DNA from: Rhodospirillaceae bacterium
GTDB lineage: Bacteria > Pseudomonadota > Alphaproteobacteria > Dongiales > Dongiaceae
Length of the DNA stretch: 64,000 bases
NCBI GenBank assembly: GCA_016712715.1
Contig: JADJQM010000003.1
Span: forward strand, 1 to 64,000
Reading direction: 5' to 3'
Notes under the pieces: model-generated
The model's database searches: none
What the model was told of the DNA's origin: nothing
What the model saw: the letters and a program-made list of their open reading frames with translations, nothing else
Program-made: the position numbers and the translations under genes
Part shown: one piece after another, positions 37,950-45,365 of the stretch
Layout of the letters: every line of letters begins with the position of its first letter
Numbering within the stretch: the stretch's first letter is position 1

Positions 37950-38098
37950 TTTTCTTCGATATGGGGCCAGAAGGTTATAATCTGTCCCAGTATATTAGTG
38001 AATTGATCGTTCCAGATGCCGGAACGCGAAGGGCCATCTTTTGTCGGCACGATCTTCGCGCGGTAACGGGTCGGTGATTTTGTCCGGGGTGTATTCAT
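37940..38098 (-). CDS. Probable N-terminal part of the HEPN-like protein
   Basis: A 52-residue frame, MNTPRTKSPTRYRAK... ending TNILGQIITFWPHIEEKWS. It has a good ribosome site (GGAG 7 bases upstream of ATG 38098). The helix QIITFWPHIEEK would run smoothly into MVIVFGDLIGVEDESS of the downstream frame if one A were added to the A5 run. It is therefore more likely the start of that protein than a separate gene. Confidence 0.5.
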   Translation of the reverse strand: MNTPRTKSPTRYRAKIVPTKDGPSRSGIWNDQFTNILGQIITFWPHIEEKWS

Positions 38099-38122
38099 GG
38101 CTGGCTCCAGATTCTAAAGCGG

Positions 38123-38203
38123 ATGCTCAACACGCCGCATAAGCCGCACGATGCGAAGGAAAAGCCGAAGGCCAAAGCGAAAACTAAGAAGCCCGCGAAA
38201 TAG
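38123..38203 (+). CDS. Possible small Lys-rich protein
   Basis: A 26-residue frame, MLNTPHKPHDAKEKPKAKAK plus TKKPAK. Similar short basic tails are common in phage-derived small proteins. There is no strong ribosome site and its stop lies inside a hairpin (38189-38210). It may be the 3' end of a degraded gene. Low confidence. Confidence 0.25.
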   Translation: MLNTPHKPHDAKEKPKAKAKTKKPAK

Positions 38204-38210
38204 CGGGCTT
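38189..38210. terminator. Perfect hairpin, possible terminator
   Basis: AAGCCCGC (38189-38196), loop GAAATA, GCGGGCTT (38203-38210) form a perfect 8-bp stem. On the minus strand it is followed by a T-rich stretch (TTCTTAGTTTTCG), so it could stop transcription leftward from the genes at 38341-39439; on the plus strand the T-run is absent. Confidence 0.5.
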
Positions 38211-38340
38211 CTATCCATGGAGGTGACGCGATGCGAACAGCAGTGTTCAGCGCGATTGCCTGATTGTTCAGAATGACTTTCAGCGTAAATGGTCTGCCCT
38301 ATGGCGTAAGGCGGCGGCGAGGCCAGATGGACAACGGGGA

Positions 38341-38604
38341 TTAGAGATTTTCGTCCAGCCACTTATTCGTCCCATCGTTAGCTTTTGTGAAATTTGGGCG
38401 CTTAGTAAATTCGATAACCATTAACTTATCGTCGTCGTCGATGTACTGGGCGAGATGATCTTTGAGATCCTTGCCCGTTCCGTCCACATTCATCAAATAC
38501 AAAGAAGCAAGCGCCTTGCGGCTGTTCATGCGGCCTATTTCTGTCAGCAGCTTCTTATAATCTTTGTTCTTTATTAGATCATACGAGACCATAAACAGGC
38601 CCAT
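38341..38604 (-). CDS. Small Cas2/VapD-like (SinR-type) protein
   Basis: An 87-residue protein, MGLFMVSYDLIKNKDYKKLL... ending GTNKWLDENL. The order of a short strand with VSYDL, a helix, a strand LYLMN, a helix DLKDHLAQYIDDDDK, and strand LMVIEF resembles the Cas2/VapD ferredoxin-like fold, in particular small stand-alone proteins ending W-L-x-x-x-L. The acidic residue after the first strand is present (Tyr-Asp). ATG 38604 has GGAGG 7 bases upstream. There is no CRISPR array or cas1 nearby, so an RNase-toxin or unknown role is more likely than CRISPR adaptation. Confidence 0.55.
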   Translation of the reverse strand: MGLFMVSYDLIKNKDYKKLLTEIGRMNSRKALASLYLMNVDGTGKDLKDHLAQYIDDDDKLMVIEFTKRPNFTKANDGTNKWLDENL

Positions 38605-38729
38605 TGGTAGCCTCCACCTTAGGGTGCTGAGGAGCAATCGATTCCACAAAAGGTTGCGGAAGTCCAGTAGTGCGACGGGAAAGGCTAACCCCTCCCCTTT
38701 TATCCATCTGTGGCTTGGCCTGACGCCAG

Positions 38730-38853
38730 TTAACTGGCTTGGTTAGTCCGCCGATAGGTCAGGCGCTTGCCTTCGGCGCCTTTGATGGCTTCGATGGCGC
38801 GCATGTTATCGCCAACCTTAAGGCTGGCGCGGTTGTTGCAACGGAAGTCGATC
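38730..38853 (-). mobile_element. Remnant of an IS1595/ISXO2-type transposase 3' end
   Basis: On the minus strand a frame reads IDFRCNNRASLKVGDNMRA, then IEAIKGAEGKRLTYRRTN and a stop. This closely follows the C-terminus of ISXO2-like (IS1595) DDE transposases (FDFRYNNR...GKRLTYR). Nothing of the catalytic core remains upstream; the lipoprotein gene ends 35 bases away. It marks this patch as a past insertion site. Confidence 0.6.
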
Positions 38854-38887
38854 GATCCCACTTGCGCCTGCGGGATTGTAATCACGA

Positions 38888-39439
38888 TCAGGGATAACGG
38901 ATGATAGAAAGCTGTACATCAGCGGGAATACGTACTCTGCCATCTGCTTGATCAGGAGAACTGGAGCAGTCGTTTTCCACGATAGAACCGATTATGAGTG
39001 AGAAATGAGGGGTGCCAGCAGGAAGGTCCCTCACTATTTGTATCGAGCGAAAGGTGTTCAGTTCGTTCGGAGCCCCTACGCTTGGAACATGCACGAACTC
39101 AACTGCCGGTCTAAAATGAGGAAGAATGATTGTCTGTGAGTTACTTCCAGCACTATGCACGACAGCTAGCTGATACCAGACTTTGTAAAGGTCCCCGCTG
39201 CCGCATCGACGGAGTCGTAGAATCCCGCGAGGCACTACCAGCGCGTTTATCCGGTATTTTCCCGCGCCCAGGGCAGGACAAAGCCATGTCGCTTCCTCGC
39301 CCTTTCCCAAAACATCAACTGGACTAGGTGTAGTTGAAATCGTGCAGGCTGTGGCGAATGCTTCATTTGCAGGGTTGTTGCTTGGTGCAGCGCACCCCAC
39401 GATCAATAACATCGTTGCAATCAGTCCGCAGCGCAGCAT
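38888..39439 (-). CDS. Putative lipoprotein
   Basis: A 183-residue exported protein of no recognised family. MLRCGLIATMLLIVGCAAPS is a lipoprotein signal with the lipobox IVGC (Cys16). The mature part is beta-rich (KYRINALVVPRGILRLRRCG, SQTIILPHFRPAVEFVHV). ATG 39439 is chosen because it gives the signal peptide and has GGGGAG upstream; a frame opening at 39517 would bury the signal. It is probably anchored in the outer or inner membrane. Confidence 0.7.
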   Translation of the reverse strand: MLRCGLIATMLLIVGCAAPSNNPANEAFATACTISTTPSPVDVLGKGEEATWLCPALGAGKYRINALVVPRGILRLRRCGSGDLYKVWYQLAVVHSAGSNSQTIILPHFRPAVEFVHVPSVGAPNELNTFRSIQIVRDLPAGTPHFSLIIGSIVENDCSSSPDQADGRVRIPADVQLSIIRYP

Positions 39440-39767
39440 GATTCTGACTCCCCAACGATCCAATTGCGCAACTAATACTATCACGGGAACAACCATCACG
39501 CTAGCATTCTGCCGCATCGTGAAGGGGTGGGGGTCAGAGTGAGTTTATTCGCGGCCGCCGCGCGACACCGCTGCCGGCCGGGAGGCCGCACAACGACCAC
39601 GACGAGGATCGACATAGCCGGGGATGAAGGCGGCAAGTTCGTTCGCCCCCTTTCAGGCGGAGGCTAGGCGGGGGTGCGGGTAATGGCTTTGTGAAAGCGG
39701 AACCGGACCGCCCCCCACCCGACCTCCCCCCTGAAGGTGGGAGGAGCAGCAGACGGCGCAGAACCCC
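39440..39767. other. Intergenic region with GC-rich palindromic repeats
   Basis: No gene is seen. The right half contains two inverted copies of a GC-rich palindromic repeat (listed separately). The left half (39440-39640) has no structure that I can name. Confidence 0.5.
39643..39746. repeat. Paired GC-rich intergenic palindromic repeat
   Basis: Two inverted copies, about 39648-39677 (CCCCCTTTCAGGCGGAGGCT...) and 39711-39744 (ACCCGACCTCCCCCCTGAAG...), flank a ~33-base spacer. The core GACCTCCCCCCTGAAGG (39721-39737) recurs exactly, inverted, at 46175-46191, and with mismatches near 57760. This looks like a REP-like family. Confidence 0.6.
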
Positions 39768-40556
39768 CTACAAACTCCGCGACGCACCCCCATCCACCCG
39801 CATCATGCTGCCCGTCACATAGGCGGCCGCCTTGCTGCACAGGAACGCCGCGGCGGCGCCGAACTCGGCGGGGTCGCCATAGCGACCGACCGGAATGGAG
39901 GCCGCCGCCGATTGTGCCACCACCGCTTCCGCGATCCCTTCGCGTTCGGCCTGGCGGCGGTTGATCGAGATCGTCCGGGCTGTGGCAAAACTTCCCGGCA
40001 ACAGCATGTTGACGGTGACACCCTCGCCCGCCACTTCGCCCGCCAATGTCTTCGACCAGCCGGCGATCAAGCCTCGCAGGCCGTTCGAGATGGCCAATTC
40101 CGCGATCGGCTCAACAACGCTGGTCGAGGCAATGTTGACGATGCGGCCCCAGCCACGTTGCCGCATCGCGGGCAGCAGCAAATCCGTCAGTTGGAAGGTC
40201 GAGAGAACCATCTGCTGGAACTGCGCCTGCCACAAGGCGGCGTCGGCATCGGCCGCCGTCACCGGCGGCGGCCCGCCGCAATTGTTGATGAGAATGTCGA
40301 TCGGCCCCAATTGCGCCTGCGCCTTGGCAACGGCCTCGGCGATGGCGGCGGGATCAGCAAGGTCGGCAATAAGTGCCACGGCGCGCCCCTGCTTCCGGCC
40401 GTTGATCGCCTTTGTGGCCGCCTTCAAGGCGGCGGGATCGCGTGCCAGCAAGGCGACCGACACGCCCTCGCCGGCCAACGCCTCGGCAACACCCTGCCCC
40501 AAGCCCTTGCTGCCGCCCACGACCAGCGCGTTGCGCCTGCCTAATCCGAGATCCAT
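39768..40556 (-). CDS. SDR-family protein with atypical active site
   Basis: A 262-residue short-chain dehydrogenase-like protein. The cofactor loop is VVGGSKGLGQGVAEAL, NNCGG matches the NNAG position, and the C-terminus is AYVTGSMMRVDGGASRSL. The usual Tyr-x-x-x-Lys is missing: the aligned stretch is AELAISNGLRGLIAG after IVNIASTSVVEP. This matches the divergent BKR-like SDR group, whose activity is uncertain. ATG 40556 follows GGGACAAGGA. It is the last gene of the ridA-aminotransferase-SDR group, 25 bases after the aminotransferase stop. Confidence 0.82.
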   Translation of the reverse strand: MDLGLGRRNALVVGGSKGLGQGVAEALAGEGVSVALLARDPAALKAATKAINGRKQGRAVALIADLADPAAIAEAVAKAQAQLGPIDILINNCGGPPPVTAADADAALWQAQFQQMVLSTFQLTDLLLPAMRQRGWGRIVNIASTSVVEPIAELAISNGLRGLIAGWSKTLAGEVAGEGVTVNMLLPGSFATARTISINRRQAEREGIAEAVVAQSAAASIPVGRYGDPAEFGAAAAFLCSKAAAYVTGSMMRVDGGASRSL

Positions 40557-40581
40557 CGTCCTTGTCCCTTCAGAAACCGTG

Positions 40582-41781
40582 TTACCGCACGATGTCGCGC
40601 AGCTCTTCGCACAGCGCGTCGATTTCCTGCTCGGTGTTGTAGACATGGACCGAGGCGCGCAGGATTTCGGCAAGGCCACGCGCCTTCATGTCGAGCGGCG
40701 TGTAGGCGGCACCACCGACCGAAATGTTGAACTGCCGGCCATGGAGCCGGTTGCGCACGTCGAGCGCCGTCAATCCCTCGACCGTGAAGGACACGATGCC
40801 GGATTGGCGCCGGCCCTGATCGCGCAGGGTCACGCGGTCGATGCCCGCCAGCTGGCGCCGCAGCGTGGCCGCCAGCTCCGTGATGCGCGCCTCGATCGCG
40901 TCCAACCCCAGCGCCAGCGCATAGCGGATGGCAACGCCCAGGCCAAGCTTGAGGGCGCGCGCATTCTCGTTTGTCTCCAGCATCCTCGCATCCCGGGCAA
41001 AGACGATCTCGCCGCTCTCCGACATCGTGCCGCAGGAATTGTCGACCAGCACCGGCCGCATCTTCTCCAGCAGCGATGGACGGATGTAAACGAGGCCCGT
41101 GCCGCGCGGGCCGCGCAGGAATTTCCGGCCGGGCGCCGTCAGCATGTCGCAGCCGATCGCCGCGACATCGACCTTCATCTGCCCGACCGATTGCGCGGCA
41201 TCCAGCAGGAACGGAATGCCGGCCGCGCGCGCGATGGCACCCACCTCCGCCGCCGGATTGACCATGCCGCCATTTGCCGCCACATGGGTGAGCGCGATCA
41301 ACCGGACCCGATCGTCGATCAGGGTCCGCAGCGCCGCGATATCAGGCGTGCCATCCGGGCCGGTCGGGATAAGCTCAACGGCTGCACCCGCCGCGCGTGC
41401 CGCATCCAGCAGGGCGATGTAATTGCCGGCCCATTCGCTGGCGGAAGTGAGGATGCGGTCCCCGGCGCGGAACCTGCCATTGCCCAGGGCAAAATGGCTG
41501 AACGCCAGGCTCCAGGCGCGCGAGCCGCTCTCGGGGCTGGCGATCTCATGGGGCTGGCAGTTCAACATCTGGGCCGCCGCGGCGTAAGAATCGTCGATCG
41601 CCGCCGTGGCGGCAAGTCCGGCTTCGACCGGCCCCTGCAGGGCTTCGCGTTGCAGGTGGGAGATGACCGCCTCCAGCACGGCGCGCGGTGGCAGCGACCC
41701 GCCGGCATTGTTGAAATGCCGCACCAGCTCGCAGCCCGGCGTCTCGGCGCGCAGCCGGTCAATATCCATCGCCATGATCAT
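40582..41781 (-). CDS. Class V aminotransferase / cysteine desulfurase-like protein
   Basis: A 399-residue PLP enzyme. FNNAGGSLPPRAVLEAV is the N-terminal substrate loop, LTHVAANGGMVNPAAEVG and FLLDAAQSVGQMKVDV carry the PLP Asp, and TAPGRKFLRGPRGTGLVY contains the Schiff-base lysine. It resembles isopenicillin-N-epimerase and desulfurase-like group V members rather than IscS itself, since no conserved catalytic Cys loop is evident. ATG 41781 follows GGGGAG. Its neighbour RidA hydrolyses enamines and imines that PLP enzymes release, so the two probably act in one amino-acid breakdown path. Confidence 0.83.
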   Translation of the reverse strand: MIMAMDIDRLRAETPGCELVRHFNNAGGSLPPRAVLEAVISHLQREALQGPVEAGLAATAAIDDSYAAAAQMLNCQPHEIASPESGSRAWSLAFSHFALGNGRFRAGDRILTSASEWAGNYIALLDAARAAGAAVELIPTGPDGTPDIAALRTLIDDRVRLIALTHVAANGGMVNPAAEVGAIARAAGIPFLLDAAQSVGQMKVDVAAIGCDMLTAPGRKFLRGPRGTGLVYIRPSLLEKMRPVLVDNSCGTMSESGEIVFARDARMLETNENARALKLGLGVAIRYALALGLDAIEARITELAATLRRQLAGIDRVTLRDQGRRQSGIVSFTVEGLTALDVRNRLHGRQFNISVGGAAYTPLDMKARGLAEILRASVHVYNTEQEIDALCEELRDIVR

Positions 41782-41813
41782 GCATCTCCCCTCATCAGCA
41801 CAATTGCCGTCGA

Positions 41814-42284
41814 TCAATCGGCGATCTCGAAGATACCGTCAACTTCGACCGCCGCATTGACCGGCAGATTGGCGACGCCGATCGAGGTGCGCGCATGGCG
41901 GCCGCGCTCGCCGAACAGGGCCACCATCAAATCCGACGCACCGTTCATCACCTCCGATTGCTGATCGAAGCCTGGGGTACAATTGACAAAGCCACCCAGG
42001 CGCACGCAGGCCTTCAGCCGGTCGAGATTGCCGCCCAGCGCATGGCTCAACTGCGCCACCAGATTGAGCGCAGAGAGTTCCGCGGCCTTCCTGCCCTCGG
42101 CCACCGTGACCTCGGCGCCGAGCTTGCCGGCATAGGTGATCTCATCGCCGATGGCGGAGATCTGGCCGGAGATATAGAGCAGGTTGCCGGTGCGCCGGCT
42201 GGGCACGTAATTGCCGCCGCTGCCGCCGGCCGGTGGCAGGTCGAACCCCAGTTCCTTGAGACGCGCCAGATATTGATCAGCCAT
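41814..42284 (-). CDS. RidA family (YjgF/UK114) protein
   Basis: A 156-residue Rid protein that would hydrolyse reactive enamine/imine intermediates. GNLLYISGQISAIGDE is the family's strand, with SALNLVAQLSHALGG helix and HARTSIGVANLPVNAAVEVD containing the conserved arginine that binds the substrate carboxylate. It is longer than the ~130-residue core by about 25 residues at the N-terminus. It precedes the class V aminotransferase by 32 bases in the same direction. Confidence 0.9.
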   Translation of the reverse strand: MADQYLARLKELGFDLPPAGGSGGNYVPSRRTGNLLYISGQISAIGDEITYAGKLGAEVTVAEGRKAAELSALNLVAQLSHALGGNLDRLKACVRLGGFVNCTPGFDQQSEVMNGASDLMVALFGERGRHARTSIGVANLPVNAAVEVDGIFEIAD

Positions 42285-42375
42285 GAGCTTCCTCCGTTGT
42301 CAGAACGAAGGGCACGCTAGGGGGCGAAGATCAGCCCGACAAATCAGTCTTTGGCCGTGGGTCGGTGAGTGAGAC

Positions 42376-43263
42376 TCATGCATCGCCTGCTTCGGCGAGG
42401 AGCCAGGTGCGAAACGCGTCGATCGCCTGATCGCCGCGCCGTGCCGGCAGGGTCACCAGGTAATAGCCCATCGCATTGCGCAGGGTCTGCGCCAGCGGCT
42501 GCACCAGCTCGCCTGATCGGAGCCGCTCCTCGACCAGGATGCGGCGGCCGAGCGCCACCCCCATGCCGTCGAGGGCCGCCTGCAGGACCAGATTGTAATC
42601 GTAAAGCATCGTCTGGCGCGGCACCGATTTGAGATCGAGGCCGGCCGAAGCCGCCCAATCCTCCCAATCGGAGCGCGGTCCCGAGAGCAGCAGATTGTGC
42701 TGCGCGAGGTCCGCCACCACGTTAAGCGGTGGGCCCTTGGCAAGCAGGGCCGGGCTGCACACTGGGAACACTTCTTCCGGCATCAGGGCGGTGGCATCGA
42801 GACCCGGCCAGTTGCCGCTGCCATAGCGGATCGCCGCATCGATGCCTTCGGCCGAAAGATCGATGATCTGCACCCCCGGCTCAAAATCGATGCCGATCTC
42901 CGGATGTGCTGCGGTGAACCGCGCAAGTCGCGGCAGCAGCCAGTTGGCCGCGAACGAGGCCGTGAGGGCGACCTTGAGGCGCCGTTCAGCCCGCGATTCG
43001 CGGATCTGCCGGCTGCCCGACGCCAGGAGGTCGAACGCCTGCCGGACGGTCCCAAGATAGGCCGCACCCGGCACGGTGAGTTCGAGGCTGCGAACGCGGC
43101 GGTGGAACAGCTTGACGCCCAGCTCATCCTCGAGCCCGCGCACGTGGCGGCTGATGGCGCCTTGGGTCAGGGACAACTCTTCGGCGGCGCGGGTGAAGCT
43201 CAGATGCCGGCCGGCAGCTTCAAAGGCGCGTAGGGCCAGCAGGTTCGGGAGTTCGCGGGCCAC
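42376..43263 (-). CDS. LysR-type regulator, GcvA-like
   Basis: A 295-residue LysR regulator. The helix-turn-helix is LSFTRAAEELSLTQGAISRH (about 20-39) in the GcvA-style N-terminus LPNLLALRAFEAAGRHLSF. The effector domain runs from about 90 (LKVALTASFAANWLLPRL) to the end. It lies upstream of and in the same direction as the RidA/aminotransferase/SDR genes and may regulate them. Its start is close to the end of fliJ. Confidence 0.9.
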   Translation of the reverse strand: MARELPNLLALRAFEAAGRHLSFTRAAEELSLTQGAISRHVRGLEDELGVKLFHRRVRSLELTVPGAAYLGTVRQAFDLLASGSRQIRESRAERRLKVALTASFAANWLLPRLARFTAAHPEIGIDFEPGVQIIDLSAEGIDAAIRYGSGNWPGLDATALMPEEVFPVCSPALLAKGPPLNVVADLAQHNLLLSGPRSDWEDWAASAGLDLKSVPRQTMLYDYNLVLQAALDGMGVALGRRILVEERLRSGELVQPLAQTLRNAMGYYLVTLPARRGDQAIDAFRTWLLAEAGDA

Positions 43264-43269
43264 GTGTTG

Positions 43270-43694
43270 CTAGCTGTCGCGCTTCGCCTTGCGGCGGTGC
43301 TGCTCAGGCCCATCTCGTCGGTCTCGATCTGCTCGCGCCTGGCCATCGCCTGGCGCTTGCGCTCAAGCCGGTTCTCGATCGTCTGCTCGGTCTTCTTGAT
43401 GTCGCCGAAAGTCTCTGCGATTTCGTCGCGCACCCGCTCCAGCTCCAGATTAACGTCGGCCACCGATTGTTCCAGCCGCTCACGGCGCTTGCCCATCATC
43501 TCGCGGTAGGGCGGCAGGTGCCGGCTGGCTTCGAGATTGCTGCGCGCCACCTCGATCTCGCGCGCCACATCCTCGTCGAGCCTTGCAATATCGCCCTGCA
43601 GCCGCTCGATGAGCGCCATCAGATCAGCCGCCTGGCGCCGCTTCTCGTCCAGCGTCCATCTCTGCAACCTGAGGAGCTGGTTGAGGCCGTTCAT
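43270..43694 (-). CDS. fliJ: Flagellar export chaperone FliJ (3' frameshift)
   Basis: Coiled-coil protein that links export substrates to FliI/FlhA. The sequence from MNGLNQLLRLQRWTLDEKRR to QAMARREQIETDEMGL is a continuous coiled coil typical of FliJ. After DEMGL the frame as read becomes SSTAARRSATAS and runs on to 43200 inside the LysR gene. Adding one G near 43304 (CTGAG to CTGGAG) gives LEQHRRKAKRDS and a stop at 43270-43272, a normal FliJ end. I use that native end. It starts within the fliI stop region (ATGA-type overlap at 43691-43694). Confidence 0.8.
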
Positions 43695-45120
43695 GACTCA
43701 GCGACCTCTTCCGCTGCCGCCGCCGGCCGGGGCGTGTCATCGACCATGCCGAGGATCGCGGCAAGCTGCGCATAGCCGCTGGCGAGGTCCGACTGCTCGC
43801 CGCGCTGCTGGCCGGAGGAATTTCTCGATCTCCGGATAGAGCTGGATAGCCTGGTCGACCGCCGGGTCCGTACCGCGGCGATAGGCGCCGAGCCGGATGA
43901 GTTCCGCCATGTCCTCATAGGTCGACATGTGCCGCCGCGCCTCGCGCACGATCCGGTTCTGGAACTCGCTGTTGCAGCCCGGCATGGTGCGCGAGAGCGA
44001 GCGCAGGATATTGACCGCCGGATAGCGCCCGCGCTCGGCGATCGAGCGCTCCCAGCACGATATGCCCGTCGAGAATGCCACGGCAGGCATCCGCGATGGG
44101 CTCGTTGTGATCGTCGCCCTCGACCAGCACGGTGAACAGGCCGGTGATCGAGCCTGAGCCAGCAACGCCCGGCCCTGCCCGCTCCAGCAACCGCGGCAGT
44201 TCGGCAAAGACCGAGGGTGTATAGCCCTTGGAAGCCGGCGGCTCGCCGATCGACAGCCCGATTTCGCGCATCGCCATGGCAAAGCGGGTGACGGAATCCA
44301 TCAGGCACAGCACGTTCTCGCCTTGGTCGCGGAAATATTCTGCGAGCGCCATCGTCATCTGCGCCGCCTGGCGCCGCAGCAAGGGCGATTCATCCGAGGT
44401 CGCCACCACCACGACGCTGCGCGCCAGCCCTTCCGGCCCCAATTCGTCCTCGATGAATTCCTGCACCTCGCGGCCACGTTCGCCGATCAGGCCGATGACA
44501 TTGACATCAAGCGACGTATAGCGCGCCATCATCGACATCAGGACCGACTTGCCGATGCCGGAGGCGGCGAAGATGCCGAGCCGCTGGCCCTGGCACACGC
44601 TGGTGAAGGTGTTGATGGCCTTGATGCCGAGATCGATCTTGGCACCCACCCGCATGCGCGTATGGGCGGGCGGCGGCTGGTTGCGGATGCGGCAGGGCTC
44701 GATCCCCTGCGGCAGCGGTCCCTTGCCGTCGATGGGTTCGCCGAATGCATTCACCACGCGCCCGAGCCAGGCGCGGGTCGGGCGCACCACCGGTTCGCCA
44801 TCCACCAGCACCACCTTGCTCCCCAAGCCAACCCCTTCGAGCGAGCCATAGGTCATGGCGAGAGTCAGGCCCTCGCGGAAGCCGACGATCTCGCACGGCA
44901 CATGGCGGTCGTTGCGATCAACCAGCGCGCAGCGCGCGCCGATCGAGAGCGCGCTTTCCATGCCGCTGATTTCCACCAGCATCCCGACCACGGCCGCGAC
45001 ACGGCCATAGATGCGCGTCAGAGGCACGCGCGCGAGTTCACGGTGGAAGGCGTCGAATTCGTGCAACTGAACGCTCAACGGATCGGACTTCCTCACTGTT
45101 GCGCCGCCGAAATGGGCCAT
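43691..45120 (-). pseudogene. fliI: Flagellar export ATPase FliI with two frameshifts
   Basis: ATPase of the flagellar type III export system. Walker A is FAASGIGKSVLMSMMARYT and Walker B is ENVLCLMDSVTRFAMAMRE. Three frames must be joined: the first reads through EGDDHNEPIADACRGILDGH to IVL; the second, after removal of one base from CCC at 44051-44053, gives ERSIAERGRYPAVNILRSLS to EIEKFLR; the third, after removing one base at 43810-43811, gives QQRGEQSDLASGYAQLAAIL and the end at 43691. Joined length is about 475 residues, normal for FliI. As read the protein loses its C-terminal domain. No clear ribosome site at 45120; GTG 45096 is an alternative start. Confidence 0.85.
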
Positions 45121-45365
45121 CTGCAGCGGCAGGATAGACTAGCGCCCGGTGATTAAATAAGTGGTTAAGACAGTCTTTATGCCCGCTTTAGGCGCGAAAA
45201 ATTCGTTAACAGCCTGTTCTTGCAGGACTTTAGGCTGAAATTCCTGACTGACAATCCTTCACTACTTCTTCAAAGTTAACGCCAAGCGCTTTACATAAGC
45301 TGTAATTGATGGTTAAGATTCACACATCAATCGGCTGCGGTCGAGAACCGAATGAGGTCCTTGCC
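45121..45365. other. AT-rich regulatory region between fliI and ctrA
   Basis: About 245 bases with several TTAA half sites (TTAAATAAGTGGTTAA near 45153, GTTAAC near 45205 and 45277, TTAAGATTC near 45313) and a GANTC methylation site (GATTC, 45317-45321). This is the composition expected of a CtrA-autoregulated, methylation-sensitive ctrA promoter; the first pair has an 8-base, not 7-base, spacer. No gene seen. Confidence 0.5.

Noticed and set aside
38114..38362. 82-residue minus-strand frame in the accessory patch
   Set aside because: Composition is not protein-like, it spans the perfect hairpin at 38189-38210, and it has no supporting ribosome site.
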